DNA of 64,000 bases. Source: Siderastrea radians. Its lineage: Eukaryota > Cnidaria > Anthozoa > Scleractinia > Rhizangiidae. Below the pieces are notes generated by a model. The model ran no database searches and had not been told where the DNA came from. It saw nothing but the letters and a program-made list of their open reading frames with translations. The stretch lies in assembly GCA_964017195.1 (NCBI GenBank), contig OZ024898.1, forward strand, positions 2,947,482-3,011,481. Reading direction: 5' to 3'. Below, one piece after another: positions 1 through 9,393 of this stretch (positions within the stretch are counted from its first letter, which is position 1; every line of letters starts with the position of its first letter). Made by a program: the position numbers and the translations under genes.

Positions 1-1316
1 AGTAATTTAGAGCCTCTGCAAATGTCAGTCATTTATGTCAACTGAAAAGAAGTACTAGTGCAGATACTTGGTTACTCCACATAAAATCTTTCAGTTGATA
101 GAAATTTTAATGTTTACTGTTTGGTTTGTATTTGGAAGATAATTTCTAAAGCAATCAAATACAGTGACCCTAACTCGTTAATGTTCCAACTAATTTATCC
201 CTTTTTTAATTATTTTATTTATGTTCAGCTCTTTATATTAATCCAGCTTAAAGCCGACTGGATATTTCTCACTTGTAGCTTTCTGGCTGAGCTGACAATA
301 AGAAGTCGAGTATCATGATGCGAGGCCTTCGCTTCGATGCTGTTTTTATGTTGACGGTGTCCACGGCTTCGAACGGTTGGGTGAAATGTGCGAACAAATC
401 GAAAAATTTCTATTCCCTTCACATAAAATAATAGCCTGATTCTCCCATTCGCGTTTTTTCTTGAGGTTATGCTTGTTCAACATTACACCTTTCAACGTTT
501 GATTTAACTCTAGAATTTTCCCTGGAAATTCGAGATCTTCTTGCGTCGCGAGTGACGTAGACTGACTGTAATTTAGATCGTTAAAGTCCGATTCCAATTC
601 TCTGAGTACATGAATACGCACCTAGAGCGATGATGTAAAGGTTGCTTGTTAAAGGGCCGTCGATTGTTTTCTGAAACAAAACAAATGTTTTCCTGTTGTC
701 AACGACTAACTGGGAAGTCAGAACAATAGAATTTCGTCACTGGGATATTATCGAACTGGAAACGTCACGCGGACGCAGGCAGGGACAGAGCCCCTTTAAC
801 GAAAGCTGTCATAGGGAGGATGAAAATTTCGAAAAATTCACAAGCAAAAAAAATCCCTGGGCTCTATAACCATTTACAACTAGTGAATAAACATTCAATT
901 AAAAAGGACAAAAATTGTTAATAATTAATGTCGCAAAGCCCATTCTTATTTTTTTTTTAAGTTTACAGGTGTTTTCTAATTTACCTTCTACACAGTCATT
1001 ATTTCCTGTAAATATCATAACACTTTCTACAAAACCATACAGCCCTGTTGAAGAACTGGGTAACGATAACTGCACTTTTGAGTGCACCAATTAAAAATAT
1101 ATCCTGTAGACTTTTTGCCGCTGTACATTAACCTTTATAATTTAGTTTAAATACTTAATGCCACGAACTGTCCGATCGTGCGCCAAAAAGAACTATATGC
1201 CAAAAGTGCAACGCCACTAGACGAATTAATTATGCACGCACTAATGGAGGATGTCAATGTCAAATGAATAAAACTGTTGAAAATGAGCAAACATGACCAA
1301 TGACCAGCTCCCAGTT
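1..1316. other. AT-rich stretch without a supported gene
   Basis: I see no complete gene, RNA gene or recognisable transposon here. The only coding-like signal is the possible minus-strand exon at about 434-620, listed separately. The rest is AT-rich with frequent stops in all frames. Confidence 0.4.
434..620 (-). other. possible internal exon of an unrecognised minus-strand gene
   Basis: Read on the minus strand, an acceptor-like tract ending in CTCTAG lies just right of 620. It is followed by an open frame of roughly 60 codons rich in Glu, Leu, Lys and Asn (it contains ELESDFNDLN and later KKKREWENQ), which has a coding-like, helical composition. A possible GTGAAG donor lies near 433. There is no ATG start, no recognised domain and no partner exon in view; the gene would continue off the left edge. 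This could be a chance open frame. Confidence 0.2.
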
Positions 1317-1960
1317 GGCTTGTTAGCTTAATTGGTTAGAGCGCTGCACCGGTATCGTAGAGGGTTCGAATCCCGGCAAGCCTGATTTTTCAGGCTTTCT
1401 TTTCGCAACTGCATAAGTTGCGTGAATAACTGCGTGGATCTTCTTTACATTTATTTTTTCATTCCGCAGTTCAAATATATGAACCTCATATATTCATAAT
1501 TTCATCTTCATCTTTCCCGGGTATATTACGAACCAATTTAATGACCAGCTCCCAGTTGGCTTGTTAGCTTAATTGGTTAGAGCGCTGCACCGGTATCGTA
1601 GAGGTCAGGGTTCGAATCCCGGCAACCCTGATTTTTTCAGGCCTTCTTTTCGCAACTGCATAAGTTGCGTGAATAACTGCGAGGATCTTCTTTACATTTA
1701 TTTCTTCATTCCGCAGTTCAAATATATGAACCTCATATATTCATAATTTCATCTTCATCTTTCCCGGGTATATTACGAACCAATTTAATGACCAGCTCCC
1801 AGTTGGCTTGTTGGCTTGTTAGCTTAATTGGTTGGAGCGCTGCACCGGTATCGTAGAGGTCAGGGTTCGAATCCCGGGAAGCCTGATTTTTTCAGGCTTT
1901 CTTTTCGCAACTGCACAAGTTGCGTGAATAACTGCGAGGATCTTCTTTACATTTATTTAA
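1317..1960 (+). repeat. three tandem tRNA-derived SINE units
   Basis: Three copies of a tRNA-like head start at 1317, 1558 and 1813. Each has an A-box-like TAGCTTAATTGG and a B box GGTTCGAATCC. Each is followed by a CAGGC..GCAACTGCATAAGTTGCG tail, with spacings of 241 and 255 bp. The anticodon position would read GGT (Thr), but the base before it is C instead of the near-invariant T, and the first copy lacks three bases of the variable region. These are therefore SINE heads, not working tRNA genes. The third copy has a duplicated GGCTTGTT at its start. Confidence 0.8.
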
Positions 1961-2292
1961 TCCTTAGTTTGTCGGAGTTTTCTACACTTCTAGAAGTGTA
2001 GAACTAAGTAAAGAATGACAAGGGTTTTAGCACTGGGCAATAGCTTGTACAATTCTTAGTTTGTCGGAGTTTTCTACACTTCTACTCCTCTAGAAGTGTA
2101 GAACTAAGTAAAGAATGACAAGGGTTTTAGCACCGGGCAATAGTCCGTACAATCCTTAGTTTGTCGGCGTTTTCTACACTTCTTCATCTCTAGAAGTGTG
2201 GAACTAAGTAAAGAGTGACAAGGGTTTTAGGTACCGGGTTACTTTGCCATAGTTTTGTTACACTTCTACACTTCGAAAAGTGTAGAACTAAG
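1961..2292 (+). repeat. tandem hairpin repeat, about 92-100 bp unit
   Basis: Three near-copies and a fourth partial copy of a unit beginning CCTTAGTTTGTCGG, starting at about 1963, 2055 and 2155. Each unit holds a short perfect palindrome of the type CTACACTTCTAGAAGTGTAG, with a few bases inserted at the centre in later copies. The array runs straight into the truncated GPCR coding region. Confidence 0.8.
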
Positions 2293-2293
2293 C

Positions 2294-3076
2294 ATGAATA
2301 AAGAAAGTAGGGATTCTCAGGACAGCACTGGACATTTGTGGAAGTCGCACGTCCTTCTCGCATTTGTGTGGACTTTTGTTGCTTGTTACACGTTTGTTCC
2401 GCGCTTGGCCGGCCTTCAAGCGTACGAGTTCGAGCTCGTTCCAGGTTACGCCCAGTGCTCCATCGCTCACCTCAGCGAAAGCGGCAAAGTGATTCATTAT
2501 GGCATTGTTCTCACACTGTTCTTTGTAACACCGTTAATGGCGAGTATAGTCAGCTACATAAAAGTTGCGAAGATGATACGACAACCCAACGCCGATGCGT
2601 CATCCACGATCCAAAGAAGCGACAGAATCGCAGGCATAAGCGCTCATGAGATTAAAGTCAGTAAATCTCTCTTTGCTGTTGTCTTCGTGTTTAGGATCTG
2701 TTGGATACCGTTTTGGGTTATTGTTATTTTGCGGCGTTGCCGTCTGGTGGCGAAGATGCCGCGAAACGTTGAACTCCTCTGCATGTTTCTCCTTTATTTC
2801 TCCAATAGAATTAACCCCTTCATATACGCCGGCATGAATCCTGTGTTTAAAAGAGCATTCCGTAAAATTCTCTTTTGCCAAAGAAGACGCAAAGTTGGTG
2901 ATGTTACTGGTGACGGAAGAACAAAGACCGCAGAGAATGAGACGCTCTCTAGAACTTTTCACAAAAACCGTGTCCGAGAACCAAACACTTCGTCAGAGCT
3001 GAACAATCACATATTTGACGGGATCGAAGTGAATATGTTCATAAAGAAGAAAGACAACTCCGACAGCTCACATTAA
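2294..3076 (+). pseudogene. rhodopsin-type GPCR fragment, TM4-TM7 only
   Basis: Class A (rhodopsin family) seven-transmembrane receptor, C-terminal part, 260 aa from the first ATG. Visible features are TM4 (about residues 19-40), an ECL2 cysteine near residue 55, TM5 (66-92), a TM6 with the FxxCWxPF pattern (FRICWIPF, 133-140), and TM7 with NPFIY (174-178, the NPxxY motif) followed by a helix-8-like basic stretch and a long hydrophilic tail. TM1-TM3, the DRY motif and the TM3 cysteine that pairs with ECL2 are absent. Upstream is only tandem repeat. An acceptor-like GGGATTCTCAG precedes codon 11, so this could instead be the last exon of a gene whose first exon lies outside the window. The frame is open, which suggests recent truncation or splicing. 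The ligand cannot be predicted. Confidence 0.65.
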
Positions 3077-3119
3077 AACACACTCCCTACTGTTAATAAT
3101 ACCCAAGTTAATACTTGTG

Positions 3120-3245
3120 GTAACTCCCCCGCCCTGAATAAGATGCTAGTCCATCACAGGTTTACCGCTAGCATTTTTCCGCCGGTACTCATTTATACAT
3201 TTAGTTCATAGAGAGAGAAAATGTGGTTTAAAGTTTATTGTCTAT
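3120..3245 (+). repeat. fragment of a dispersed coral repeat
   Basis: This piece (GATGCTAGTCCATCACAGG ... GCCGGTACTCATTTATAC) resembles a repeat very common in coral intergenic DNA. A related fragment lies on the opposite strand at about 25590-25815. Confidence 0.45.
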
Positions 3246-3794
3246 AAAACCTACGATGCAGAGAGAGTCCAGACTCGTGCCTTTGACCCCCCCCCCCTCC
3301 CTGATGCAGCCTTGTATGTCCGATTGATACTTGCTGATCGCTACTTCACCGCATCTTCAGTTGTATTTGCATGGAAATCGTATAATTTTATTCCACATCA
3401 GTTCAATCAGTATATCGTTGTAAACCAGAGTTTATCTGGCGCGGAGAGGAAACACAGAAACACGTTTATCAAACATTCGTGGGAGTAAACACCGAGAGAG
3501 GAAGTTTAAAGTAATCAGGCGCTATTGTCATAATTAGTGCTTAACACTGCCAACAAGGATATGCGCGTATTATTGGCGCTTCATTAGCACATACGCACTG
3601 AAAGACAGGTGGAAAAAGCTATCTGTCACAACTTTTATTGGTGAATCGACAGGTTGAAACCAGCGAGCATTGTCAACAATTGGTAAGAGGAAGATTAAGT
3701 ACAAAATTATTTTCTTGAAGGCAAGAAGACCTATCTTTCCAGTTTCCAGTTCAGGGTTCGGCACACTTACATTTCTCTCAAGTTTTGTATAATA

Positions 3795-3838
3795 GAACAG
3801 GACAGAACAGAACAGAACAGAACGGAGCGGAACGGAAT
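3795..3838. repeat. GAACA microsatellite
   Basis: Short run of GAACA pentamers that decays into GGAAC units. Confidence 0.8.
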
Positions 3839-3890
3839 ATAGAATGGAATTGTAATTGTAATTTGTTTACCAACGAAACACATAGGAGCT

Positions 3891-4021
3891 CGGAAGCTCG
3901 TAGCCCTGTTCCAGGCTCCGAGATAGTGGGGAAAAGAGCGAAGAGAAAACGAGGGCTCTCGTTCCCCTTCTGTTCGCGCCGACCCTACTATCTGAGAGCC
4001 TGGAACAGGCTAGGAAGCTCG
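3891..4021. mobile_element. palindromic MITE
   Basis: Imperfect inverted repeats: 3905-3926 (CCTGTTCCAGGCTCCGAGAT..) faces 3988-4009 (..GAGAGCCTGGAACAGG), with similar outer flanks. It has no coding capacity and looks like a foldback MITE type seen widely in coral genomes. Confidence 0.65.
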
Positions 4022-4044
4022 TTAAGACGTGTTCGTGCGCTCAG

Positions 4045-4243
4045 ATCTAATTGGAATTTCGAAGTGTTGGTTTTTGAGGAGAGGGGAAAACCGGAGTACC
4101 CGGAAAAAAACCTCTCGGAGCTAGGACGAGAACCAACAACAAATTCAACCCACACCGGGACCGGGAGTCGGGACCGGGAGTCGCACCCGGGCCACATTGG
4201 TGGGAGGCGAGCGCTCTCACCACTGCGCCATAACTGCTCCCCA
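4045..4243 (-). mobile_element. tRNA-derived SINE
   Basis: On the minus strand a tRNA-like head starts near 4243. It has an A-box-like TGGCGCAGTGGTGAGAGCGC and a degenerate B box GGGTGCGACTCCC. It is followed by a tail rich in CCGGTCCCGACT and TTTTTCCGGGTACTCCGG. This is a different SINE family from the one at 1317-1960. Confidence 0.7.
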
Positions 4244-4842
4244 AAATAAAACAGATAACTTTACATTAAGGCCGCGGGTGATAAGCTGCTCATGAATAAA
4301 TTTATAAGGCAAAAGTTTGGTGGAGGTCTTATGCTAAAAAACGTTATATCTTGTACGTTTGGAAGCCGATTCCGTTTAAACTTAACAGAGAGCTTGGTCA
4401 ATGGTGGGAGTGCAACAAGGTTGCTTTTGGTTTGATAGATTGCGCTTCTTTGCGATGCTATGAGCTCCCAAAGTTAAGATTTTGTAAAACGCGACTCCGT
4501 GTCCAAGTTTTCTCCTCGTGGAGAGGACAACACTTCTTGATTTTACCACTCATTGATCAGTTAAAACCTCTATTGTGTCACAACAGAAGCCGATTTTGTG
4601 ATTTCAAGTTCCACTGAAAGTTATAAGCCTTTAAATCAGTAAAATCGTCCTTCTTTAAATTTGAAGCCTTCAAAATTCTGTTAAAAAGCCTGTTTTAAAA
4701 AAGTGCTTCTGTTGTGACAACCTACAACACACCTATTTTACCTCTCTGTTGTGTCAGTTCAGGAAATTCTATATCCGCGATGTATTCTTGGACACAAAAT
4801 TTGTGGTTTTAGGACCTCCGAAGGCTTACCGAATAAACACGA

Positions 4843-4942
4843 TTATACTCTAATCACTGTGAAACGAGTATAAAACATTTTGTAATTAATCTTCAATAAA
4901 CACACCACACAGTTCTAGGGGCGAGCATCTCGTTTATTGATG
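4843..4942 (-). repeat. Ngaro split direct repeat B2
   Basis: Outer 3' copy of the 100-bp B repeat, identical to 5198-5297 with an offset of 355 bp. It forms the left boundary of the element; the flanking host DNA ends in CACGAT. Confidence 0.85.
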
Positions 4943-5030
4943 TCCGTGAGCACACACAGGTTACAATTGCAAATCGGAACGCTAACAAGTATACAAATAT
5001 ACAGAAAACAGTACAGTAGGTTACACAAAT

Positions 5031-5197
5031 TAAAAGCAAGTATAAAGAGATGCCTTCGAATGGTTTCTGCATAACTTACAATCTCTTAAATAACCAAACG
5101 AATCCCACAGGATTAATAAACAACTAAATCATTAACACAATCTTATGAATACATTCCTACATACTTCAGTTACATACCAAAACATTACAAAATACAT
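5031..5197 (-). repeat. Ngaro split direct repeat A2
   Basis: Internal copy of the 167-bp A repeat, identical to 9394-9560. It abuts B1 directly at 5197/5198. The 88 bp between A2 and B2 (4943-5030) has no second copy in the element. Confidence 0.85.
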
Positions 5198-5297
5198 TTA
5201 TACTCTAATCACTGTGAAACGAGTATAAAACATTTTGTAATTAATCTTCAATAAACACACCACACAGTTCTAGGGGCGAGCATCTCGTTTATTGATG
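5198..5297 (-). repeat. Ngaro split direct repeat B1
   Basis: Internal copy of the 100-bp B repeat. It lies 45 bp downstream of the recombinase stop codon and adjoins A2 without a gap. Confidence 0.85.
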
Positions 5298-5342
5298 CTC
5301 GCGTTCGAAAAATAAAGAAAGAGAAAAGCTAATAATTAATGC

Positions 5343-6386
5343 TTAACAACCTAAACTACGAGAAACGGATAACAGAGAATCAAGTTTGTCTTTGACATAG
5401 CCGTCCTTAGCGCTGTCAGATTTCCATCTGCCGTGACGCTTAAATAAGCGATCGCTGATACCGGCATTAGCAGCAGCAGATGCACCTCCAGCCCTAAGAC
5501 TATGCAAGCCAAACATACTCTTAGGATAACCTAACTCAGCAAAAGCATGCAAAACAATCTCTCTAGTCCTAGTGTAGCTCATACCCTCAGAACGTAACTT
5601 ATAAGAACAATTGGATTTTTGATAATACAGGGCACGGAAAAAGGGTAACGTAGAAGACAGTTGCAGACCAGCGGAGCAAACATATCTTTCCAGCAAATCA
5701 AAAGGACAGGATATAGAACCCGTCTTGGCTAATAAGACTCTGGAACCATCCCTGTACTGATCTGTCTTACTCTTGACTATAGTAATCTCGACAAAGGTGT
5801 TATCGCAAAATTTAACATCACAGCAACGCAAAGCAGCTAATTCATTAAAGCGGAGAAATGCAGCATAAGCGGTAACACAAATAGCAGCTAAACGCAAATC
5901 TGAAAGGCTGGCGGAAGGGCCTGCAAATTTGATACACAATTCGTAAATCATAACAGGAGTAACAGGCTCTTTTTTAGAAACGGGTTTTGCCAACTTCCTC
6001 TTCCCAGCTTCCAGAATATTTTTAACTAAACTTGAATTACAAGGGGTGGGAAACCCGTACAAATTGTGCGCCCAACTAATGCCGTAACAGGCAGACTCTA
6101 AAGCAGAAATTGAACAATTACTTTGGAGCAAAAATTCCAAATATAAAGCAACTGAAATGTCATCTGATGGTAAAGGAGTAATCTCACGATGACAGGAAGC
6201 CCATTCTCTGAACTTCTGAAAAGCCCTTGAATACCGCTCTGTGGTAGAAGAAGCTTTGGCCTCAACCGCACGGGCAGGCAGGCATGATGCTAGTCTCCGA
6301 AGTTCGGGGTCAAGAAGACGACCAACTTTGTCTGCAAATGCATTTCCACCTTGTAAACAAAAAACAAAGGAAGAAAATAAACACAT
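5343..6386 (-). CDS. tyrosine recombinase of the Ngaro element
   Basis: 347-aa phage-integrase-like tyrosine recombinase that would cut and rejoin DNA to insert the circular cDNA. Catalytic residues can be placed: Arg179 (FLRFNEL), His295-x-x-Arg298 (HSLR), His318 and Trp321 (RHGRW), and Tyr330 (DGYVKD). This is the R..HxxR..H..Y set, with the usual spacing at the C-terminus. The N-terminal part would be the core-binding domain. The start is uncertain. The first dozen codons are pyrimidine-rich and end in TTTACAAG before GTGGAAATG, which resembles a 3' splice site, so this ORF may be expressed by splicing. It is separated by about 105 bp from the RT ORF stop. No disrupted residues were seen. 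Confidence 0.88.
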   Translation of the reverse strand: MCLFSSFVFCLQGGNAFADKVGRLLDPELRRLASCLPARAVEAKASSTTERYSRAFQKFREWASCHREITPLPSDDISVALYLEFLLQSNCSISALESACYGISWAHNLYGFPTPCNSSLVKNILEAGKRKLAKPVSKKEPVTPVMIYELCIKFAGPSASLSDLRLAAICVTAYAAFLRFNELAALRCCDVKFCDNTFVEITIVKSKTDQYRDGSRVLLAKTGSISCPFDLLERYVCSAGLQLSSTLPFFRALYYQKSNCSYKLRSEGMSYTRTREIVLHAFAELGYPKSMFGLHSLRAGGASAAANAGISDRLFKRHGRWKSDSAKDGYVKDKLDSLLSVSRSLGC

Positions 6387-6491
6387 AAATACTCCAAAAT
6401 GTGTGAAATGGCCGTGTGAAACGGCGGTGTGAATAGCTGCACACCAACAAAAGGCCAGTGCCTATATAGCATCATAGAAGGCCAGTGCCTT

Positions 6492-8957
6492 CTAGCCAAA
6501 CCGATCACAGAGCTCCATCGAGCAAGAGAAAAAGCACCGGTGTGCTAAAATTCTCCGATCCAAAAATAGCATTCTTATTGGACCCATGTAAGAACACATC
6601 TTTGCCGTTCTCAACGAAGAGGTAATCGATAACAAATAATTAAAGGACCCTTGAGAATCTACCAGAAGAGGCCAAAAAGGTGCGGATGGCCAATAAGGAA
6701 TGACTAATATACCTTTGCATTTGCAAAGGCAAACATGGCGAATGACTCTGGTCACCAGTGTGACAGGAGGGACTAACCAGCAAAACTCGCCAGCCCAGCT
6801 GAAAGCAAATGAATCCACGCCTAGGCAATACGGATTGTAAAATCGAGAATAGAACCTAGGAACTTTGCAATTTTTGGAACTAGCGAAACAATCAACTGAG
6901 CACTGTCCCCAGTAGGACGTAAGTGCGTAAAAATAGCAATCCTTAACTTTCCAGTCGTCGCAATCAACGATTTTGCTAAGATAATCCGCTTTATCGTTGA
7001 GGGAACGAGGAATCCATTCGACGTCTAAGTCGATATTATAATCCCTGGTGACATAGAAAATATCCACAGATAATTTATGCAATTCTTCTTTCATGCTGCC
7101 CGAATCAACAATAATAGGGACTGCTTGATTATCAGTGAACCATTTAACAGAACTATTAGACAAACGTAGTGCGAAACTTTGGAGGGCAAAATAAACACAA
7201 TGAAGTTCCCTCCAAGTGGAGCTTTGACTCATTTCCAGTGGGTCCCAGTTCTTGTGTGCAACTGGAAAATCATCCATAGATAAATAGGCGGCACAGCCCA
7301 GAGAGCTAGCGTCTGAATACGCAATCCGAGTAACTGGGCGAACATCCTCTGAAAGGGGCCTAGAATTAAGACGAAGTAAATTTTCCCGCCAGAAAATTAA
7401 TTCCTTGCGAGATGGCAAATCCAAAATAACAGACGACTCCCACCCTGCTCTGCAATCCAAGGCCCTGTGCAAGTTTTTGGTCATAAGCTTACAAAGATTA
7501 CCAATAACAAGCATATTAGAAATAATACTGCCTGTGACAGAAGCTAATTGCCTAGCGGGCATAGTGGTGTGGGAAAGTGCGTCATCTATTGATGTAAAGA
7601 GCCTGTCAATTTTGTCACTGGGGATCGAGAGCGATTTCTTCTTAAGATCCCAAAAATAACCCAACCATCTAAGGCACTGCACCGGGGACCAAACACTCTT
7701 AAGCATATTGGGAACAAACCCGGCACGAGACAAATCTGACTTAACGGCTAAGGCCTCCAAACGACAACACGCGAATGTTGGGCATACCCCCAAGCCATCA
7801 TCTAAGTAAACGACTATCCTGTACGCCTGGCTGCGCCAATATTTAACTAGAGGCCTCATAACTTTAGTAAAGATATAAGGTCCAGTAGATAATCCAAATG
7901 GCAAAACAGTGAACTTAAAATATCTGGTTACCCCACTGAATGACCAAGAAAACCCCAAAAAGTCTTGGTCGGGAGGAAAGATATCAATATGGTGATATCC
8001 CGATTTAATGTCAAATGAATAGAACCAATTTTGGGAGTGGTCAATAAATGAATTGAGCATGGTTTTAGCGTCTTCAAACTTAATTGTGAATTTTTTAACA
8101 AAAGAATTAGGATACCTGAGGTCTAATATTAGCCTCTTCTTGCCGTTAGACTGAATGGAAACAGACAAAGGGTTAATTACTGAAGGTGGAGACGAGCATT
8201 CCACAACAGAACCAACAGCTAAAAGATCAGTAATTGCTTTGTGAACAAAATCCGCATGCTGCAAGGAAGACTTATTATTACCGAAGGTGGCAGGAGCAGG
8301 TGTAAAATAAAAAGGAATTTTGTAGCCTTCCAAAATGGTTTGGCGAATAAACCAAGAAGCGCCTATATACTCCCAGAAACTAATATTACGCCTTAATCTA
8401 CCTTTAACGGCAATGTTCTGCACGTCCTCTTGATAATCCGGACAAATTTCCGGAGAATCATGAAAATTAGGATCGCTAGTCGATTGGTAAAAAAAGTCAA
8501 CTGGGTCACAATCGCCCAGAGAATTCACTGGAGATACAGGTAAAGGATACTCATCTTGTCCCAATCGTTTTAAGGCAGCATCGTATTTGTCCCTGGACCC
8601 ATCATCCGTTTGCTGGTTTGGTGCTCGGTGGGTTTCGAGTGAGGTTGTTGCGACTGGGACAAACTGAGGAATTTGCCCAATGTCCGCGTTGGCCGCAGCT
8701 GAAACATTTGTCAGCGGGAACTGGTTGTCTTGCACGAAAGGACTGATGGCGAAAGGGCTGTTGAAGATTGAAAGAATGCTGAGCAGGAGCAGCCGAGAAA
8801 GAAGTTTGGGTTTCCGTTGCTGACTCACGCTGCGGAGCTCTGGGACGGGCAGGTTGAAATTTTCTTTTCTTTTCACGAATCTTCGACAGCGCCCTCTTCT
8901 CGGCTGAACGGAGCTTTTTCTCGTCTTCTGAATCGTCGGCGAGTTCGTCGGACTCAT
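6492..8957 (-). CDS. reverse transcriptase - RNase H polyprotein of the Ngaro element
   Basis: Reverse transcriptase followed by RNase H, the enzyme core that copies the element RNA into DNA. The RT catalytic box is YLDD at about 7798-7809 (VVYLDDGL). Upstream fingers and palm motifs include KKRLILDLRYPN and FYSFDIKSGYHHIDI. The RNase H acidic residues appear in order: AYSDAS, TWRELH, FTDNQA and NDKADYLS. A conserved tail follows, with a CFAS..NCK..RFYSRF stretch. The first ATG in frame is at 8957 (821 aa), overlapping gag by about 350 bp in another frame. The first 100 or so codons are probably only an overlap shadow, so real expression may use frameshifting or reinitiation near the gag stop. 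The ORF is open throughout. Confidence 0.9.
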   Translation of the reverse strand: MSPTNSPTIQKTRKSSVQPRRGRCRRFVKRKENFNLPVPELRSVSQQRKPKLLSRLLLLSILSIFNSPFAISPFVQDNQFPLTNVSAAANADIGQIPQFVPVATTSLETHRAPNQQTDDGSRDKYDAALKRLGQDEYPLPVSPVNSLGDCDPVDFFYQSTSDPNFHDSPEICPDYQEDVQNIAVKGRLRRNISFWEYIGASWFIRQTILEGYKIPFYFTPAPATFGNNKSSLQHADFVHKAITDLLAVGSVVECSSPPSVINPLSVSIQSNGKKRLILDLRYPNSFVKKFTIKFEDAKTMLNSFIDHSQNWFYSFDIKSGYHHIDIFPPDQDFLGFSWSFSGVTRYFKFTVLPFGLSTGPYIFTKVMRPLVKYWRSQAYRIVVYLDDGLGVCPTFACCRLEALAVKSDLSRAGFVPNMLKSVWSPVQCLRWLGYFWDLKKKSLSIPSDKIDRLFTSIDDALSHTTMPARQLASVTGSIISNMLVIGNLCKLMTKNLHRALDCRAGWESSVILDLPSRKELIFWRENLLRLNSRPLSEDVRPVTRIAYSDASSLGCAAYLSMDDFPVAHKNWDPLEMSQSSTWRELHCVYFALQSFALRLSNSSVKWFTDNQAVPIIVDSGSMKEELHKLSVDIFYVTRDYNIDLDVEWIPRSLNDKADYLSKIVDCDDWKVKDCYFYALTSYWGQCSVDCFASSKNCKVPRFYSRFYNPYCLGVDSFAFSWAGEFCWLVPPVTLVTRVIRHVCLCKCKGILVIPYWPSAPFWPLLVDSQGSFNYLLSITSSLRTAKMCSYMGPIRMLFLDRRILAHRCFFSCSMELCDRFG

Positions 8958-9390
8958 ACTCTTCAACAGCAGTCCAACCTGCGGGGCTCTTGTCGGCGAA
9001 ACGCACAAGTTTGTTGCGCTTATCGATGAGCTTCTTTGCTTCTTCGAGATCGGAAGTTGCAGAAGAGACTTTCCCTGCGCGAAGGTTCTTAGAGGCCGTC
9101 TCGATTTGGTCGAGGACGTTGAGATTAAACTCGAACTGTACTCTGTTACCTTTATAATTAAAGGTATTCGAAGCTTTCGTCTCAGTTTTCAGCTTCTTTA
9201 GCTGGCTCTGTGTAAGGTTGTCTTTCTCTTCAAGTTCGCGCTTGAAAGAAGTGAACTTCTGATCAAGCTTAGAGTCTAACAGTTGTGAAAATAACCGAAG
9301 GGTTTCGGCATTAGACAAGGAATCCTCATGTTCAGGAGGCGTAGTACTTTGGGAATCACGAGGAATATCGTGCTGTTCGGAATCGGACAT
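8602..9390 (-). CDS. gag-like protein of the Ngaro element with zinc knuckle
   Basis: 262-aa nucleocapsid-like protein that presumably packages the element RNA. It has an acidic N-terminus, a basic coiled middle (KIREKKRKFQPARPRAP), and a C-terminal zinc knuckle CFSCGQRGHWANSSVC. The knuckle spacing is CX2CX4HX6C, wider at the end than the retroviral CX2CX4HX4C. I choose the ATG at 9390 because the only upstream in-frame ATG (9435) lies inside terminal repeat A1. The gene overlaps the RT ORF in another frame. Confidence 0.82.
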   Translation of the reverse strand: MSDSEQHDIPRDSQSTTPPEHEDSLSNAETLRLFSQLLDSKLDQKFTSFKRELEEKDNLTQSQLKKLKTETKASNTFNYKGNRVQFEFNLNVLDQIETASKNLRAGKVSSATSDLEEAKKLIDKRNKLVRFADKSPAGWTAVEEYESDELADDSEDEKKLRSAEKRALSKIREKKRKFQPARPRAPQRESATETQTSFSAAPAQHSFNLQQPFRHQSFRARQPVPADKCFSCGQRGHWANSSVCPSRNNLTRNPPSTKPANG

Positions 9391-9393
9391 CAC

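Noticed and set aside
1317..1384. tRNA-Thr gene
   Set aside because: Only tRNA-like: the U33 position is C, the first copy lacks variable-loop bases, and the unit recurs in tandem with a SINE tail.
3785..4249. 154-codon open frame
   Set aside because: Made entirely of a microsatellite, a palindromic MITE and an antisense SINE.
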